Assembly: GCA_965205045.1 (NCBI GenBank)
Contig: OZ242031.1
Location: 4,402,001 to 4,466,000, forward strand
Origin: UBA6522 sp965205045
Lineage (GTDB): Bacteria; Pseudomonadota; Gammaproteobacteria; Steroidobacterales; Rariloculaceae
Length of the DNA stretch: 64,000 nucleotides
Direction of reading: 5' to 3'
In this document: positions 44,351 through 53,187 of the stretch, one piece after another
Layout: each line of letters starts with the position of its first letter
Position numbering within the stretch: the first letter of the stretch is position 1
Translations under genes and position numbers: made by a program
The notes under the pieces: model-generated
What the model saw: the letters and a program-made list of their open reading frames with translations, nothing else
Database searches by the model: none
What the model was told of the DNA's origin: nothing

Positions 44351-45795
44351 CTCACCAGCAGATTCATCAACTCATCCACCGTGGTCTCCTCGAAACGCTC
44401 CTGATCCGCCGCGATCCCGGAAAGCCGCGTCCAGGCATCCGCCTCGAGCCATGGGCGAACGCCGGTTTCGAACTTCTGCATCAGCACCGGCAAGGCCTCC
44501 CCGCGCCTTTCGCGGTGCCCGGCAGGGCACGAAATCTCGACCCTGTCGGTGACGCTCCCGTCAGTGAACCTGACCTGCACCGCGTTGCCGATCCAGCGTC
44601 TTGCGGGATCGTAGTAGTCGCGGGTGAAGCGCGGATTCTCTCGCACATTCATTCTGGCGCGCAACGCATCGATTCGCGGGTCGCTGGCGACCGCCTCTTC
44701 GTAGTCGTCCGCCGTCAGCCTGCCGAAAATCAACGCGACGGCGACCATGTACTGCAGGCAGTGGTCGCGGTCGGCCGGATTGTGCAGAGGTCCGGTCTTG
44801 TCGATGATGCGGACGCCTGGTTCCTGGGTTTCGATCATGACTTCGGCAACGTCGTCAAGACGGTCCCCGATCTCGGGATGCAAAGCCATGGCGGCTTCTA
44901 CCGCCGTTTGCGCGTGGAACTCGGCGGGAAAGGAAATCTTGAAGAGGATGTTCTCCATTACGTAGGTGCCCAGAGGCCGCGCCAGGCGGACCGGTTTACC
45001 ATTGAAGAGCACGTCGGAAAACCCCCATTTCGGGGCGCTCAGCGCCGACGGATAGCCCATCTCGCCGGCCAGCGTCAGTAGCGCGAGGCGGACCGCGCGG
45101 CTCGTGGCATCGCCGGCAGCCCAACTCTTGCGGGGACCGGTATTCGGCGCGTGCCGGTAGGTCCGCAACGCGCCGCCGTCAATCCAGGCGTTGGCAACAC
45201 TGTCGATGACCTGTTCGCGGCTGCCGCCAAGCAGATGCGTGGCCACCGCGGTGGAGGCTATTCGAACCAGCAGCACATGATCCAGCCCGACCCGGTTGAA
45301 GCTGTTTTCAAGACTCAGCACGCCCTGGATTTCGTAGGCCTTGATCATGGCGGTGAGCAGGTCGCGAACGGTCATGGGCGAGTGCCCACGAGAGTCACCC
45401 CGGCGATCCCGGTAGTCCGCGACTGCAAGAATTGCACCCAGGTTATCGGATGGGTGCCCCCATTCGGCCGCCAGCCAGGTGTCGTTGAAGTCCAGCCAAC
45501 GGACCATCGCGCCGATGTTGAAGGCGGCGGTGACCGGATCGAGTTCGTACGCGGTCCCCGGCACGCGCGCTCCGTTGCGCAATTCGGCGCCCGGGACCAC
45601 GGGGCCGAGGAGCCTGGCGCACTGGGGCGAGCGCAGCGCCATGAACGCGCAGGCGAGGGCATCGAGGAGACAGTAGCGCGCGGTTGTATAGGCCGCAGGC
45701 GCATCCGGTAGCGCGCCCACCGTGTAGTCGGCTATTGCGGCAAGAATCGGATCGGGGTCCGGCCGCGCGGCGTGGCGGAGATCGACGTTCGACAT
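44302..45795 (-). CDS. MmgE/PrpD-family protein (2-methylcitrate dehydratase-like)
   Basis: A 497-residue protein of the MmgE/PrpD fold. Characteristic segments: ARYCLLDALACAFMAL near the N-terminus, FNIGAMVRWLDFNDTWLAAEWGHPSDN (the conserved D.ND....GHPSD active-site block), and the C-terminal LKRSAQ-like region replaced by RDYYDPARRWIGNAVQVRFTDG. Full length for PrpD (about 480). Relatives dehydrate 2-methylcitrate, decarboxylate cis-aconitate or act on other polycarboxylates. No other methylcitrate-cycle genes are near. Confidence 0.9.
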   Translation of the reverse strand: MSNVDLRHAARPDPDPILAAIADYTVGALPDAPAAYTTARYCLLDALACAFMALRSPQCARLLGPVVPGAELRNGARVPGTAYELDPVTAAFNIGAMVRWLDFNDTWLAAEWGHPSDNLGAILAVADYRDRRGDSRGHSPMTVRDLLTAMIKAYEIQGVLSLENSFNRVGLDHVLLVRIASTAVATHLLGGSREQVIDSVANAWIDGGALRTYRHAPNTGPRKSWAAGDATSRAVRLALLTLAGEMGYPSALSAPKWGFSDVLFNGKPVRLARPLGTYVMENILFKISFPAEFHAQTAVEAAMALHPEIGDRLDDVAEVMIETQEPGVRIIDKTGPLHNPADRDHCLQYMVAVALIFGRLTADDYEEAVASDPRIDALRARMNVRENPRFTRDYYDPARRWIGNAVQVRFTDGSVTDRVEISCPAGHRERRGEALPVLMQKFETGVRPWLEADAWTRLSGIAADQERFEETTVDELMNLLVSQRVTASVSSEASNPA

Positions 45796-45917
45796 GGCGT
45801 GCGCGATTCTACGCGCCCCGGTCCTGTAGCGACACCCGGAAATTCAGAGTGCCGACGAGGTCGGGAACCGCACTGACGGAATCCTGATCGATTCCGGCGC
45901 ACAGGGCAATCGCATAT

Positions 45918-46709
45918 TCAGTGCGTCATCGAGTAGATCAGGTAGTTGACGGCGAACCGGTAGGCCAGCGCGGTCATGGGTTCCGGGTACCACGGGTCGT
46001 CGGCGTGTTCCCAGGCATCGCCCATGTCCATGTTGAAGTTGATGGCCACCATGAGCCGTCCGTCGTCGTCGAAGATACCCCGCCAATGGGGCACCGTACC
46101 TTGCCTGTTGCCTCCCCGGCCGGGAATCTGGGTCCGCTGGTCCAGGTCATAGAGCACGTGCAGCAAGGGATGATCTTCGCCGAGTTCGAGGATGGGACGG
46201 TCGGGAAAGACCAGCCGCATGGACTCGTTGAAAATGTACCACTCGTACTCCCCCCAGAAATCGTCCACAATCAGGAACCCGCCGCGGTCGAGATACTCTC
46301 TCAGCAGCGCTGCTTCCGAAGCGTTGAGTTCCCACTGGCCGACCTCGACCGCGTAGAGCCACGGGTAGTCGAACAGCCGGTCGTCGTCCAGGGTGATGAG
46401 CCGGCCGCCGTCCCCGTAGTAGTCGACGGCCTGCCCATCGACGCGGGTGAGACGGTTGACACCCTGCATGAGATGGTACTCGGCATCCGCGTAGTCCGTG
46501 CTCCAGGCGCCTCCGCCTCCCCAGCCCCGGCCGCGGCGACTGGAGGGAGAGTTTCTGTACACGAGCCTGGCAATGTGAAATTCCGCGGTGGGATCTCCCT
46601 CGAGTCGGGCGTCCCCTCCCTGCCCCGCGGCTGTTTCGACCCACAGGCAAGCGGCGAGCGCCACAGCGGTCAGCCCGGACACGGCAGAGGATTTGCCCTG
46701 GCGAATCAT
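45918..46709 (-). CDS. DUF4159 secreted protein
   Basis: A 263-residue exported protein. The ATG at 46709 follows GAGGTGGAA and starts a signal peptide ending AAGQ. The DUF4159 core is clear: FHIARLVYRN, LITLDDDRLFDYPWLYAVEVG, LREYLDRGGFLIVDDFWGEYEW, and a glutamine-amidotransferase-like fold with FPDRPILELGEDHPLLHVLYD. In other bacteria the family sits beside MoxR-ATPase and von Willebrand-type genes; these are absent here. Function unknown. Confidence 0.85.
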   Translation of the reverse strand: MIRQGKSSAVSGLTAVALAACLWVETAAGQGGDARLEGDPTAEFHIARLVYRNSPSSRRGRGWGGGGAWSTDYADAEYHLMQGVNRLTRVDGQAVDYYGDGGRLITLDDDRLFDYPWLYAVEVGQWELNASEAALLREYLDRGGFLIVDDFWGEYEWYIFNESMRLVFPDRPILELGEDHPLLHVLYDLDQRTQIPGRGGNRQGTVPHWRGIFDDDGRLMVAINFNMDMGDAWEHADDPWYPEPMTALAYRFAVNYLIYSMTH

Positions 46710-47045
46710 TTCCACCTCGTCTCGCCTCACTCTGGTCGAAAACAGCGAAAGGATTATGACACTCATCCAGTTGCGAGCCAATGTACCCGACCCGCAGGGC
46801 TCTCCAAAGTCGGGGTGTATAGCCTGAGGCCATAAGCGGGGAGCGATGCAGTCAGGCCGTGCCAGGGTCTGGCTATTCAGAAGTGGTTGTTGTATGACGG
46901 GGCCATGGCGGTGGCGGAGTGCGGTGGAAGCTGGCTTGCGCTGGCGGGCGCACGGCTCCCAGCGGATTCGGAGTTATCCAATTGGCCACACGCGGCGCGG
47001 GACATGCCGGCCGGCGGGGGAGTCGCGGCCCCCCGCCGGCCGGGT
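46710..47045. other. Intergenic stretch containing the left inverted repeat of a GC-rich cassette
   Basis: 336 bases without a supported gene. The part up to 46805 holds upstream sequence of the DUF4159 gene. From 46806 an inverted repeat begins (see separate entry) whose less perfect continuation reaches to about 46885. The remainder up to the stop of the next gene shows no clear promoter, hairpin terminator or RNA. Confidence 0.6.
46806..46833 (+). repeat. Left copy of a 28-bp inverted repeat bounding the 3.5-kb cassette
   Basis: Twenty-eight bases beginning AAAGTCGGGGTGTATAGCCT occur here and, exactly in reverse complement, at 50300..50327. Inward of the perfect part the two copies stay similar for another ~45 bases (GCGGGGAG.GATG.AGTCAGGCCG). 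Outside them similarity ends. Confidence 0.9.
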
Positions 47046-47681
47046 TCATGACGTGCCGCCCGGTTCCGTGGCTCCGCCGCCGGTATCGTCGGCGCCGTCC
47101 GCTCCCCCGGCGCGGGTGTCGCCCTCGAAGAGCAGCAGGTCGGCGCGCGCGGGCACGTAGGGCTCCCTCGCATCGGCGCAGATCATCCGGCCGGCGACGG
47201 GGCCGGCGTAGACGATCGTCTCGTCCTGCGGGCCGCCGTCGTAGGGGCCCGGGTGGTCGTACTCGGCGTACTCGTGGCCGGCGTCCGGGTGCGCCCTGCC
47301 GTGGTGGATGAAGCCGTCCGCGGCGCCGCCGTCCCGGGCGAAACCGCAGTTGCGGTATTTCCATCCCCCTTCCCAGTCCCCGTCCGCGTCCCACAGGCAC
47401 ATGTCCCAGCGTTGCCCGGTGTGCAGCTCGAACGTGTAGACCGGCGTTTGCATGTCGCCCGTGGCGGCGGCGAGGGCTTCGGCCCGCGCGTGGGCGGTGT
47501 CGGCGAGCGGCCAGCAGAAGTGCTCGCCGTAGCCGTAGCCGGCGAGTTCGCGGCCCGCGAAGGACTCCACCGGAGCCTCCGGTTCCACGGCCTCCACGCC
47601 GGATTGGCCGAAGGCCGGGGAGCCGAGGATGAGAAAGGGCGCGGCCGCGATGCCGGCGGCGGTGCGGTTCATGGCGGTCAT
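47046..47681 (-). CDS. Secreted four-cysteine protein, paralogue of the upstream protein's C-terminal domain
   Basis: A 211-residue exported protein whose ATG overlaps the upstream stop by four bases (ATGA), so translation is coupled. The signal peptide ends at GSPAFGQ. The mature part has four cysteines: C56 (HFCWP), C95 (WDMCLWDADGDW), C112 (YRNCGF) and C168 (RMICAD). The same order and the C-L-W ... W ... Y..C spacing (17 residues) occur in the last ~115 residues of the preceding gene product. The end is Gly/Asp-rich. No known family is recognised. Codon use is extremely GC-rich. Confidence 0.75.
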   Translation of the reverse strand: MTAMNRTAAGIAAAPFLILGSPAFGQSGVEAVEPEAPVESFAGRELAGYGYGEHFCWPLADTAHARAEALAAATGDMQTPVYTFELHTGQRWDMCLWDADGDWEGGWKYRNCGFARDGGAADGFIHHGRAHPDAGHEYAEYDHPGPYDGGPQDETIVYAGPVAGRMICADAREPYVPARADLLLFEGDTRAGGADGADDTGGGATEPGGTS

Positions 47682-50002
47682 TCGGTGTCCTCCGTCCCGG
47701 TGTTGTCGGGGTTGTCGGGCGCGATGCGCAGTCGCCAGGCGCCGCCTCCGGCGGCCGCTTCGGCGGGAACGACGCACGCCATCAGCCCGGGCGCGCGTTC
47801 CACGGAAATCTCCTCCCGGCCGGCGCCCCGGACCAGGCTCGCGTGTTCGGGCAGCGCGCCGCCCGCGCCGCGGCAGGAGGCGTAGGCCGGGGCGTCCCTC
47901 CAGTTCGGGTCCGGCGCCCACAGGCACAGGTCGAAGTCCTGCTTGCTGTCCAGCCGGTAGGCCAGGCGCGCGCCCTCCCCGAGCGCGCCCAGCTCGGCGG
48001 CCCCGGGCACGAAGCAGTACGGCGAACCGATGGCGCGCGCGCGCCGGCCGATCACCGGCGGCTGGGCGCGGCGGTTTCCCCGGCCCGGTTCCGCGGCCGG
48101 GCCCGGGACGCCCGGGACCGCCGCCGGCGCCCCGCCATGGCCCGGCGGGACGCCGCCGCCATGCTCCCCGGGCGCATCGTCCTCCCCGTCCGATGCCGTC
48201 GGCGGGCCGCGCCGCCCCTCCTCGCCGGAACCCGGCGGGGTCCCCTCTTCGGGCGTCCCCGCCGCCGCCGTCCCCGCGGCCGCGGCCGGCGCCCCGGCCA
48301 CCTCGATGCGGTAGGTCGTCGTGCCGCCCGCCATCACCCACAGCTCGGTCGCGCCGCCGTCCGGCGCCAGCGCCAGCTCCACCGCCGTGCCCGAGGGCCG
48401 CACCCGCGCCGGGCGCGTGAAGGTCGTCCCGCCCCGGCGCGAGCCCGCGAACACGCTCGCCCCGCCGTCCCAGCGCGGCGCCAGCGTCACGCGCGCCGTC
48501 CCCGCCGGCACCGACGCCCGGTACGACAGCACATCCGTCGAGAAGGCCGGGCTCAGCGCCACCGCCCCCGAACCGGCCGCGAGCGCGAGCCCGGTCACGG
48601 TCTGCGGGTCGCGCTCTTGGTTCCTCGCCGCGTTCTGGGGGTCCTGGACAATGACGGTCACCCGGGCGCCCAGGTAATCCGCCGGGACCTCCGGCGAGTC
48701 GACGCCGTGGTCGACAACCAGGACCTCGTTGCGGGAGTCCGCGTCCCTTCCGGCGCTGACCGTGAACGTTATCGGGCCCGTGTCTCCCGCCTCGACCCGG
48801 ACCCGCCCGGGAGAGACCGCGATCGCGCCGGGGTCGCTGTCGCCGGGGACGCTGACGCGCGGGGAAATGTACGCGGCGTCCCCGAGCGGCTCCTTCAGGC
48901 GGACGGTGTAGGTCGCGCTGCCGCCCTCCTCCACCGACACCTGGCCCGGGGAAGCGGCCAGATATTTGCAGTCGTCGTCGATGATTTCGATCGAGATCAC
49001 CAGGCCATGGTGGCGGTCCTGCCGGTCCCAGCCTCCCCAGTCGGGACCGCCGCCGCTGCCGTGGTGCCTGATCCAGTACCGGGTGCCGGGCGGCGACTTG
49101 CACTCGTTGTCGTCCACCGCGGTGAGCCCGACCGATTTGGCCTGCTGCCAGTCCCCGCTCAGGTAGTTGGGGTGCGGGGCGGCTTTCCATGTGACCGCGT
49201 TGTGGATCGTGAGCAGGCTGTTGTCGACGTTGGGGTAGTCGCTGCCGTCCGGCCGGACGTTGTGGTGTCGCGGCGTGATGGTCAGATCCGCGGTCGGCGG
49301 CTGGTGGATCACGATGCCGTAGGTGATCGATGCGCCCTCGGCGATCTTCATGCGTCCGGGTCCCATCGGGTGGAACCCGTCGACGGACATGCTGCCCTGG
49401 CGGCCTATCGAGACCGGGGGCAGCACCAGCCTCACCGCGACTTGCTGGTTGTCGGTCCAGGTCACGCCGGAATTGGCCCAGCTTAAAGCTCTGCCGAATG
49501 ATACTCTGACGTCATTACCAACGGTTAGCTGCGCAGTGCCGAGATGCAACGTCATCCCAGCAAGATTCGACCCTGCATCCGGGTCGACCTCAAGCGTCAG
49601 CCGCCCAGTGGTAGAGCTCACAAATAGCCGATTGACTCGATAGGTCACACCCTTGTACACGAAGTCCTCGTCCGTGAGCCCCACGGTGCAGCTGTCGTGG
49701 CCAGCTATGAAGGTGTCGCAGCCGAATAACACGCCGTCCTGATCTACTGTCAGCGTCGCGGACCAGATGGTGGTCTGCGCCGCGGCTGGAGTGGCGGGCA
49801 GCAGGGACACCGCCCCGAGCAGCGGCGCGAGGACGGGGAGGAGGGCGGGGCGGCGCCACGCGGACGCGGCCCGGCGCGAGACCGCCGGAGCGGCCAAGCG
49901 GCCGCCGGTCAGTCCGGATGAAGGGGAGGGGAGCTTGCGTGCGCGCCCTCGAGGGGCGGCGGCCGGTTCAGGCGGGCCGGCCTCCCGCCGGGCGCACCTC
50001 AT
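47678..50002 (-). CDS. Large secreted adhesin-like protein with beta-sandwich domains
   Basis: A 774-residue protein. A long basic leader precedes a hydrophobic signal segment (LLPVLAPLLGAVSLLP..AAAQ, ends about residue 75). Then an N-domain (TIWSATLTVDQ, GCDTFIAGHDSCTVGLTDEDF, VTYRVNRLFV) of a type repeated in large surface proteins; Calx-beta-like segments (QVSVEEGGSATYTVRLKEPL, RVRVEAGDTGPITFTVSAG); a cadherin-like beta-sandwich (TVTGLALAAGSGAVALSPAF ... VLSYRASVPAG); a Pro/Gly/Ala-rich linker; and a C-terminal four-cysteine domain (C663, C693, C710, C743). Start uncertain within the basic leader. It looks like a surface or secreted binding protein. Confidence 0.7.
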   Translation of the reverse strand: MRCARREAGPPEPAAAPRGRARKLPSPSSGLTGGRLAAPAVSRRAASAWRRPALLPVLAPLLGAVSLLPATPAAAQTTIWSATLTVDQDGVLFGCDTFIAGHDSCTVGLTDEDFVYKGVTYRVNRLFVSSTTGRLTLEVDPDAGSNLAGMTLHLGTAQLTVGNDVRVSFGRALSWANSGVTWTDNQQVAVRLVLPPVSIGRQGSMSVDGFHPMGPGRMKIAEGASITYGIVIHQPPTADLTITPRHHNVRPDGSDYPNVDNSLLTIHNAVTWKAAPHPNYLSGDWQQAKSVGLTAVDDNECKSPPGTRYWIRHHGSGGGPDWGGWDRQDRHHGLVISIEIIDDDCKYLAASPGQVSVEEGGSATYTVRLKEPLGDAAYISPRVSVPGDSDPGAIAVSPGRVRVEAGDTGPITFTVSAGRDADSRNEVLVVDHGVDSPEVPADYLGARVTVIVQDPQNAARNQERDPQTVTGLALAAGSGAVALSPAFSTDVLSYRASVPAGTARVTLAPRWDGGASVFAGSRRGGTTFTRPARVRPSGTAVELALAPDGGATELWVMAGGTTTYRIEVAGAPAAAAGTAAAGTPEEGTPPGSGEEGRRGPPTASDGEDDAPGEHGGGVPPGHGGAPAAVPGVPGPAAEPGRGNRRAQPPVIGRRARAIGSPYCFVPGAAELGALGEGARLAYRLDSKQDFDLCLWAPDPNWRDAPAYASCRGAGGALPEHASLVRGAGREEISVERAPGLMACVVPAEAAAGGGAWRLRIAPDNPDNTGTEDTE

Positions 50003-50044
50003 CGCTCGGCGCTCGGCGCTCGGCGCTCGGCGCTCGGCGCTCGG
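50003..50044 (-). repeat. Heptanucleotide tandem repeat abutting the adhesin start codon
   Basis: Six perfect copies of CGCTCGG (CCGAGCG on the gene strand) plus a partial one lie directly before the ATG at 50002. No other ribosome site fits between repeat and start. Gain or loss of units would change leader length or initiation signals without shifting the reading frame, since an in-frame TAA lies just upstream. Confidence 0.9.
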
Positions 50045-50049
50045 CGCTG

Positions 50050-50077
50050 ATTATACCGCGCCTGTCAACCCCCGCAA
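50050..50077 (-). promoter_or_regulatory. Candidate promoter for the adhesin operon
   Basis: On the minus strand TTGCGG (50072..50077) and TATAAT (50050..50055) are separated by 16 bases. The start of transcription would fall just inside the heptanucleotide repeat, so the whole untranslated leader would be repeat sequence. Confidence 0.5.
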
Positions 50078-50299
50078 CGAAACGAACGTCTGATGTCATG
50101 ACCTGCCCCTCGAGACACCGGCAATCAATGCGGCGTGGAAGGAATTTGAACAGAATCCGCCTGCGAATTCAAGACCGACCGCCCCGGCCGCGGGCCTGTT
50201 CAAGAGTCACGCCGCGGTGCCCGGCCAGCCGCGCCGCGGTCGCGATCGTCGGATGGCGCGCCAGGCTGTTGGGCGGCCTGACTTCATCCCTCCCCGTCC

Positions 50300-50327
50300 A
50301 TGGCCTCAGGCTATACACCCCGACTTT
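50300..50327 (-). repeat. Right copy of the 28-bp inverted repeat bounding the cassette
   Basis: Exact reverse complement of 46806..46833. Between here and the promoter at 50077 lie about 220 bases with no supported gene; open frames there are Arg-rich and look like GC-biased noise. Confidence 0.9.
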
Positions 50328-50357
50328 TGAATAGTCCTGACCCGACCCGTACGTATA

Positions 50358-51803
50358 ATGCGCCGCATGAGGTCACCGCACTCCATCGTTGCACTTCTGT
50401 TCGTACTGGCTCTGCCGGTTGCCCGCCTGGACGCGCAACCGGCTGCGCCTCCCGACATCCTCTTCATTTCCATCGACGACCTGAACGACTGGGTCGGGCC
50501 GCTCGACGGACATCCGCAGGCGAAGACGCCCAACATGGACCGCCTTGCCGAGCGAGGCATGGTGTTTACCAACGCGCATTCAACCTCCGCAATGTGCAAT
50601 CCCGCCCGGACGGCTCTCATGACCGGTCTGAGTGCTGCCACGACCGGCGTTTACGTGAACCAGCCCGACTGGCGTACGATGGCAGTCTTCCAGGACATTC
50701 GTACGCTGCCCGGACACTTCCAGGATGCCGGCTACGCAACCTTCGGCGCCGGCAAGCTGTTCCATTCCAGCACCTTCAACGCCTGGGCCTACTACGGCTA
50801 CAACGACACCACCGCCTGGAATGCCTACTATCCGTCCCTGGACCGGCAGATCCCCGACGAAATCAGGCCCCACGATCTCCCGGCCAACGGCAACCCCCTG
50901 ACCGTGAGGGTCGATTGGGCACCGATCTTCGCCGACGACCGCGCCATGGGCGACGGTCAGGTTGCTGCCTGGACGGTGCGGCAACTCCTGACCGAAACCG
51001 GCGGTCCCCGATTCGATGCCGTGGGCATCTATCGTCCCCATCTGCCCTGGTACCTGCCGCAAAGGTACTTCGATCTGTACCCGTTGGAGACCGTGGAACT
51101 TCCACCTGTTCCGGAAAACGATCTCGACGACATTTCCGAGATCGCCAGAATGCAGGGCACGGCCACCGGGTCAGCGATGGAAGTACACCAGTGGGCGCTG
51201 GAGGCGGGCGTCTGGAAGGACGGCGTGCGCGCCTACCTGGCCAGCGTCAGCTTCGCCGACGCCATGATGGGACTGGTGCTCGATGCGTTGGGAGGAAGCG
51301 GGCGGCGGGAGAACACGATCATCGTCCTGTTCTCCGACCACGGCTTTCATCTCGGCGAGAAGGCGCGCTGGCGCAAGCAAACGCTGTGGCGGGAATCCAC
51401 CCGGGTACCGCTGATAATCGTCGCTCCCGGCGTCGCGCAAGCCGGCAGCCGCTCGGATGTGCCGGTATCGCTCCTGGACATTTACCCCACGCTCACCGAA
51501 CTGGCGGGGCTGCCGACGCCGCAACACATGGAAGGCGTGAGTCTCGTGCCGCTGCTCGACGATCCCGACGCGACCCTGGACCGCAAGGCCGTGGTGACGA
51601 CATACGGATACCGCAATCACGCCGTCAGCAGCGACCGTTACCGGTACATCCTCTACTCGGACGGGTCCGAAGAGCTTTACGACCTCGAAACCGACCCGCA
51701 CGAATGGACGAACCGCGCCGCTGACCCCGCCCTGGCGGACGTAAGGGCGGAGTTGCGCGAGTGGCTTCCGCGGCATGACGAGCCCGACGCCCGGGACCAG
51801 TAA
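50358..51803 (+). CDS. Secreted sulfatase, iduronate-2-sulfatase-like (S1_7-type)
   Basis: A complete 481-residue sulfatase with signal peptide (cleaved near LDAQ). The metal-binding start is ILFISIDDLNDWVGPLDGHP; the activation motif is CNPAR (C80-R84), which fits C-x-P-x-R; HxxxxK-type residues appear in VGIYRPHLPWYLP and LFSDHGFHLGEKARWRKQT. DDLNDWxxxLxGHP and FSDHGFHLGEKxxWRK are marks of the iduronate-2-sulfatase-like bacterial subfamily acting on sulfated polysaccharides. The ATG at 50367 is an alternative; a TATAAT overlaps the first ATG, which would make that second start leaderless. Confidence 0.93.
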   Translation: MRRMRSPHSIVALLFVLALPVARLDAQPAAPPDILFISIDDLNDWVGPLDGHPQAKTPNMDRLAERGMVFTNAHSTSAMCNPARTALMTGLSAATTGVYVNQPDWRTMAVFQDIRTLPGHFQDAGYATFGAGKLFHSSTFNAWAYYGYNDTTAWNAYYPSLDRQIPDEIRPHDLPANGNPLTVRVDWAPIFADDRAMGDGQVAAWTVRQLLTETGGPRFDAVGIYRPHLPWYLPQRYFDLYPLETVELPPVPENDLDDISEIARMQGTATGSAMEVHQWALEAGVWKDGVRAYLASVSFADAMMGLVLDALGGSGRRENTIIVLFSDHGFHLGEKARWRKQTLWRESTRVPLIIVAPGVAQAGSRSDVPVSLLDIYPTLTELAGLPTPQHMEGVSLVPLLDDPDATLDRKAVVTTYGYRNHAVSSDRYRYILYSDGSEELYDLETDPHEWTNRAADPALADVRAELREWLPRHDEPDARDQ

Positions 51804-52136
51804 CCGTTGTCCCAACGAACGGAGGATTGGTTTGGCGTCGTTCCGGTGCTTGTGGCCGCGCGCGGTAACTGCCATGCGAGCGAACTGAATATTCGACCGG
51901 GCCGACTGGTTGTCACGGCTATAATCCCGCTGTGATCACCAACCGGAAACCGACTCATACCCTGCCCGTTTCCGCTCCGGACTGGCACTGGCCTCGGCTG
52001 CCGGGATCGCGTACCCGTCGGCCGCCGCCCGGCAAGTGCGCCGTGTTTCCTTACGTGAATCACGCCGAAGCAAATGCGGCCTGCCGTTCTTTTTGGCAGA
52101 ATAGCCATTGATCCAGCGTATCCGAGGAGACTCCGC
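51804..52136. other. Intergenic stretch without a supported gene
   Basis: 333 bases between a sulfatase and a secreted hypothetical gene. A TATAAT hexamer occurs at 51920..51925 but without a well-spaced -35 box. No RNA gene, clear terminator hairpin or repeat is seen. Confidence 0.5.
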
Positions 52137-52781
52137 ATGCTCGCTACGAGACTGATCTCACTGGCGACGATTCTGATCTTCAGCAGCTCGGCCTTCGCCC
52201 AGCGTTGGGCGCCGTTTACCAGCGAGGACGGCGAATTCCGGATCATGGCGCCCGGGGGCCAGTTTGAAATCGAATCCGTCGATTTCGAAACCGAGTACGG
52301 CATCGTCGTTCCCGCCCGCGTCCACACGGCGCAGGACACTCACGGCACCTACACGCTGACCGTCGTCGACTACACCGATTCCATGGCGCTGCACAGGGAA
52401 CGCATCGCGGAACTGGACGGCGTCTATCTCGATGTCTACGGCGAGGTGGATGCACGTGGATCCGTGGCGTACTTCGCCAGGATGATCCGGGAGAGAGCCG
52501 AGTCCGTGGAGTACGACAACTACCACTACATCGGCCGCGTCGATGGCCACCAACTGCATACGACCAACCCCGACGGCACCCGGACCTTCGCGGCCCTTTA
52601 CCTGCTGGAGAGCAAGCTCTACGCCATCGACGCAACCATCAGTCCGTCAGCGCCGACCGGCGGCATGTTCCAGCAATCGTTCGAGTTCATCGACGAGAAC
52701 GGCAACATGATCATGTTCCCGAGCTTTCACGACGTACGCAAGGTCAGGCTCGGCAGCGAATGGCGGCCGCGTGGCCGGTAG
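52137..52781 (+). CDS. Secreted hypothetical protein
   Basis: A 214-residue exported protein. The ATG at 52137 follows GAGGAG and a signal peptide ends SSSAFAQ. The mature part begins RWAPFTSEDGEFRIMAPGG, a pattern seen at the start of several uncharacterised secreted proteins (F.S..G.F.I..PG), and has no cysteines or catalytic motif that I recognise. It is followed 34 bp later by a DUF6152 gene in a likely operon. Confidence 0.75.
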   Translation: MLATRLISLATILIFSSSAFAQRWAPFTSEDGEFRIMAPGGQFEIESVDFETEYGIVVPARVHTAQDTHGTYTLTVVDYTDSMALHRERIAELDGVYLDVYGEVDARGSVAYFARMIRERAESVEYDNYHYIGRVDGHQLHTTNPDGTRTFAALYLLESKLYAIDATISPSAPTGGMFQQSFEFIDENGNMIMFPSFHDVRKVRLGSEWRPRGR

Positions 52782-52815
52782 CCGTTCGGGCACAACGAAC
52801 CAGCAGGAGCCAGCA

Positions 52816-53187
52816 ATGCATCCAAAGCGATTAGCCCTTGTCTTCACCGCGACCCTGGCCGTAACACTGACCGGTTGGGCGCACCACTCCCACGGCAACT
52901 ACGAGATGACGGAGTACACCGAGCTTGACGGTACGGTTGCTGACCTCTACTTCATCAATCCGCATGCATGGCTCTACATGGATGTAGAAACCGAGGCGGG
53001 AGAAACCATAACGTGGGCGATGGAGGCCGCAGGTGCGTCGACGCTCACCAGGGCCGGGATTTCCGAAGACGAACTCGAGCCCGGCGACCGGATCCACGTG
53101 AAATGCCACGCGCTGCGGGACGGATCGCCCGGTTGCCTGCTTGGCTTCGTGACGACTCCGGACGGCGTCGTGAAAGAGTGGGATTAG
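52816..53187 (+). CDS. DUF6152 secreted protein
   Basis: A 123-residue exported protein, start at the ATG with AGGAG upstream. The signal peptide ends at GWA and the mature protein begins HHSHGNYEMTEYTELDGTVADL, then FINPHAWLYMDVETEAGE, ITWAMEAAGASTLTRAG and GDRIHVKCHALRDG. It resembles the protein at 36066..36455 and is the intact counterpart of the C-terminal piece in the remnant at 37399..37855. Function unknown; the N-terminal histidines suggest metal binding. Confidence 0.85.
   Translation: MHPKRLALVFTATLAVTLTGWAHHSHGNYEMTEYTELDGTVADLYFINPHAWLYMDVETEAGETITWAMEAAGASTLTRAGISEDELEPGDRIHVKCHALRDGSPGCLLGFVTTPDGVVKEWD

Larger units (their letters stand above)
46806..50327. mobile_element. Putative 3.5-kb cassette between inverted repeats
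   Basis: The segment between the two inverted repeats holds exactly two coupled genes for secreted proteins and is far richer in G and C at third positions than its neighbours (long runs of GCC, GGC, CGC). It contains no transposase. No target duplication is visible at the outer ends. It may be a non-autonomous transposon-like unit, an invertible segment, or a region flanked by a genomic repeat family. Confidence 0.5.

Noticed and set aside
47682..49190. Upstream extension of the four-cysteine protein by about 500 residues
   Set aside because: It is an Arg/Gly-rich frame lying in the adhesin gene; the real start is the ATG coupled to that gene's stop at 47681.
46796..50337. Target-site duplication outside the 28-bp inverted repeats
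   Set aside because: The bases flanking the two outer ends do not match, so transposition is not proven by a duplication.
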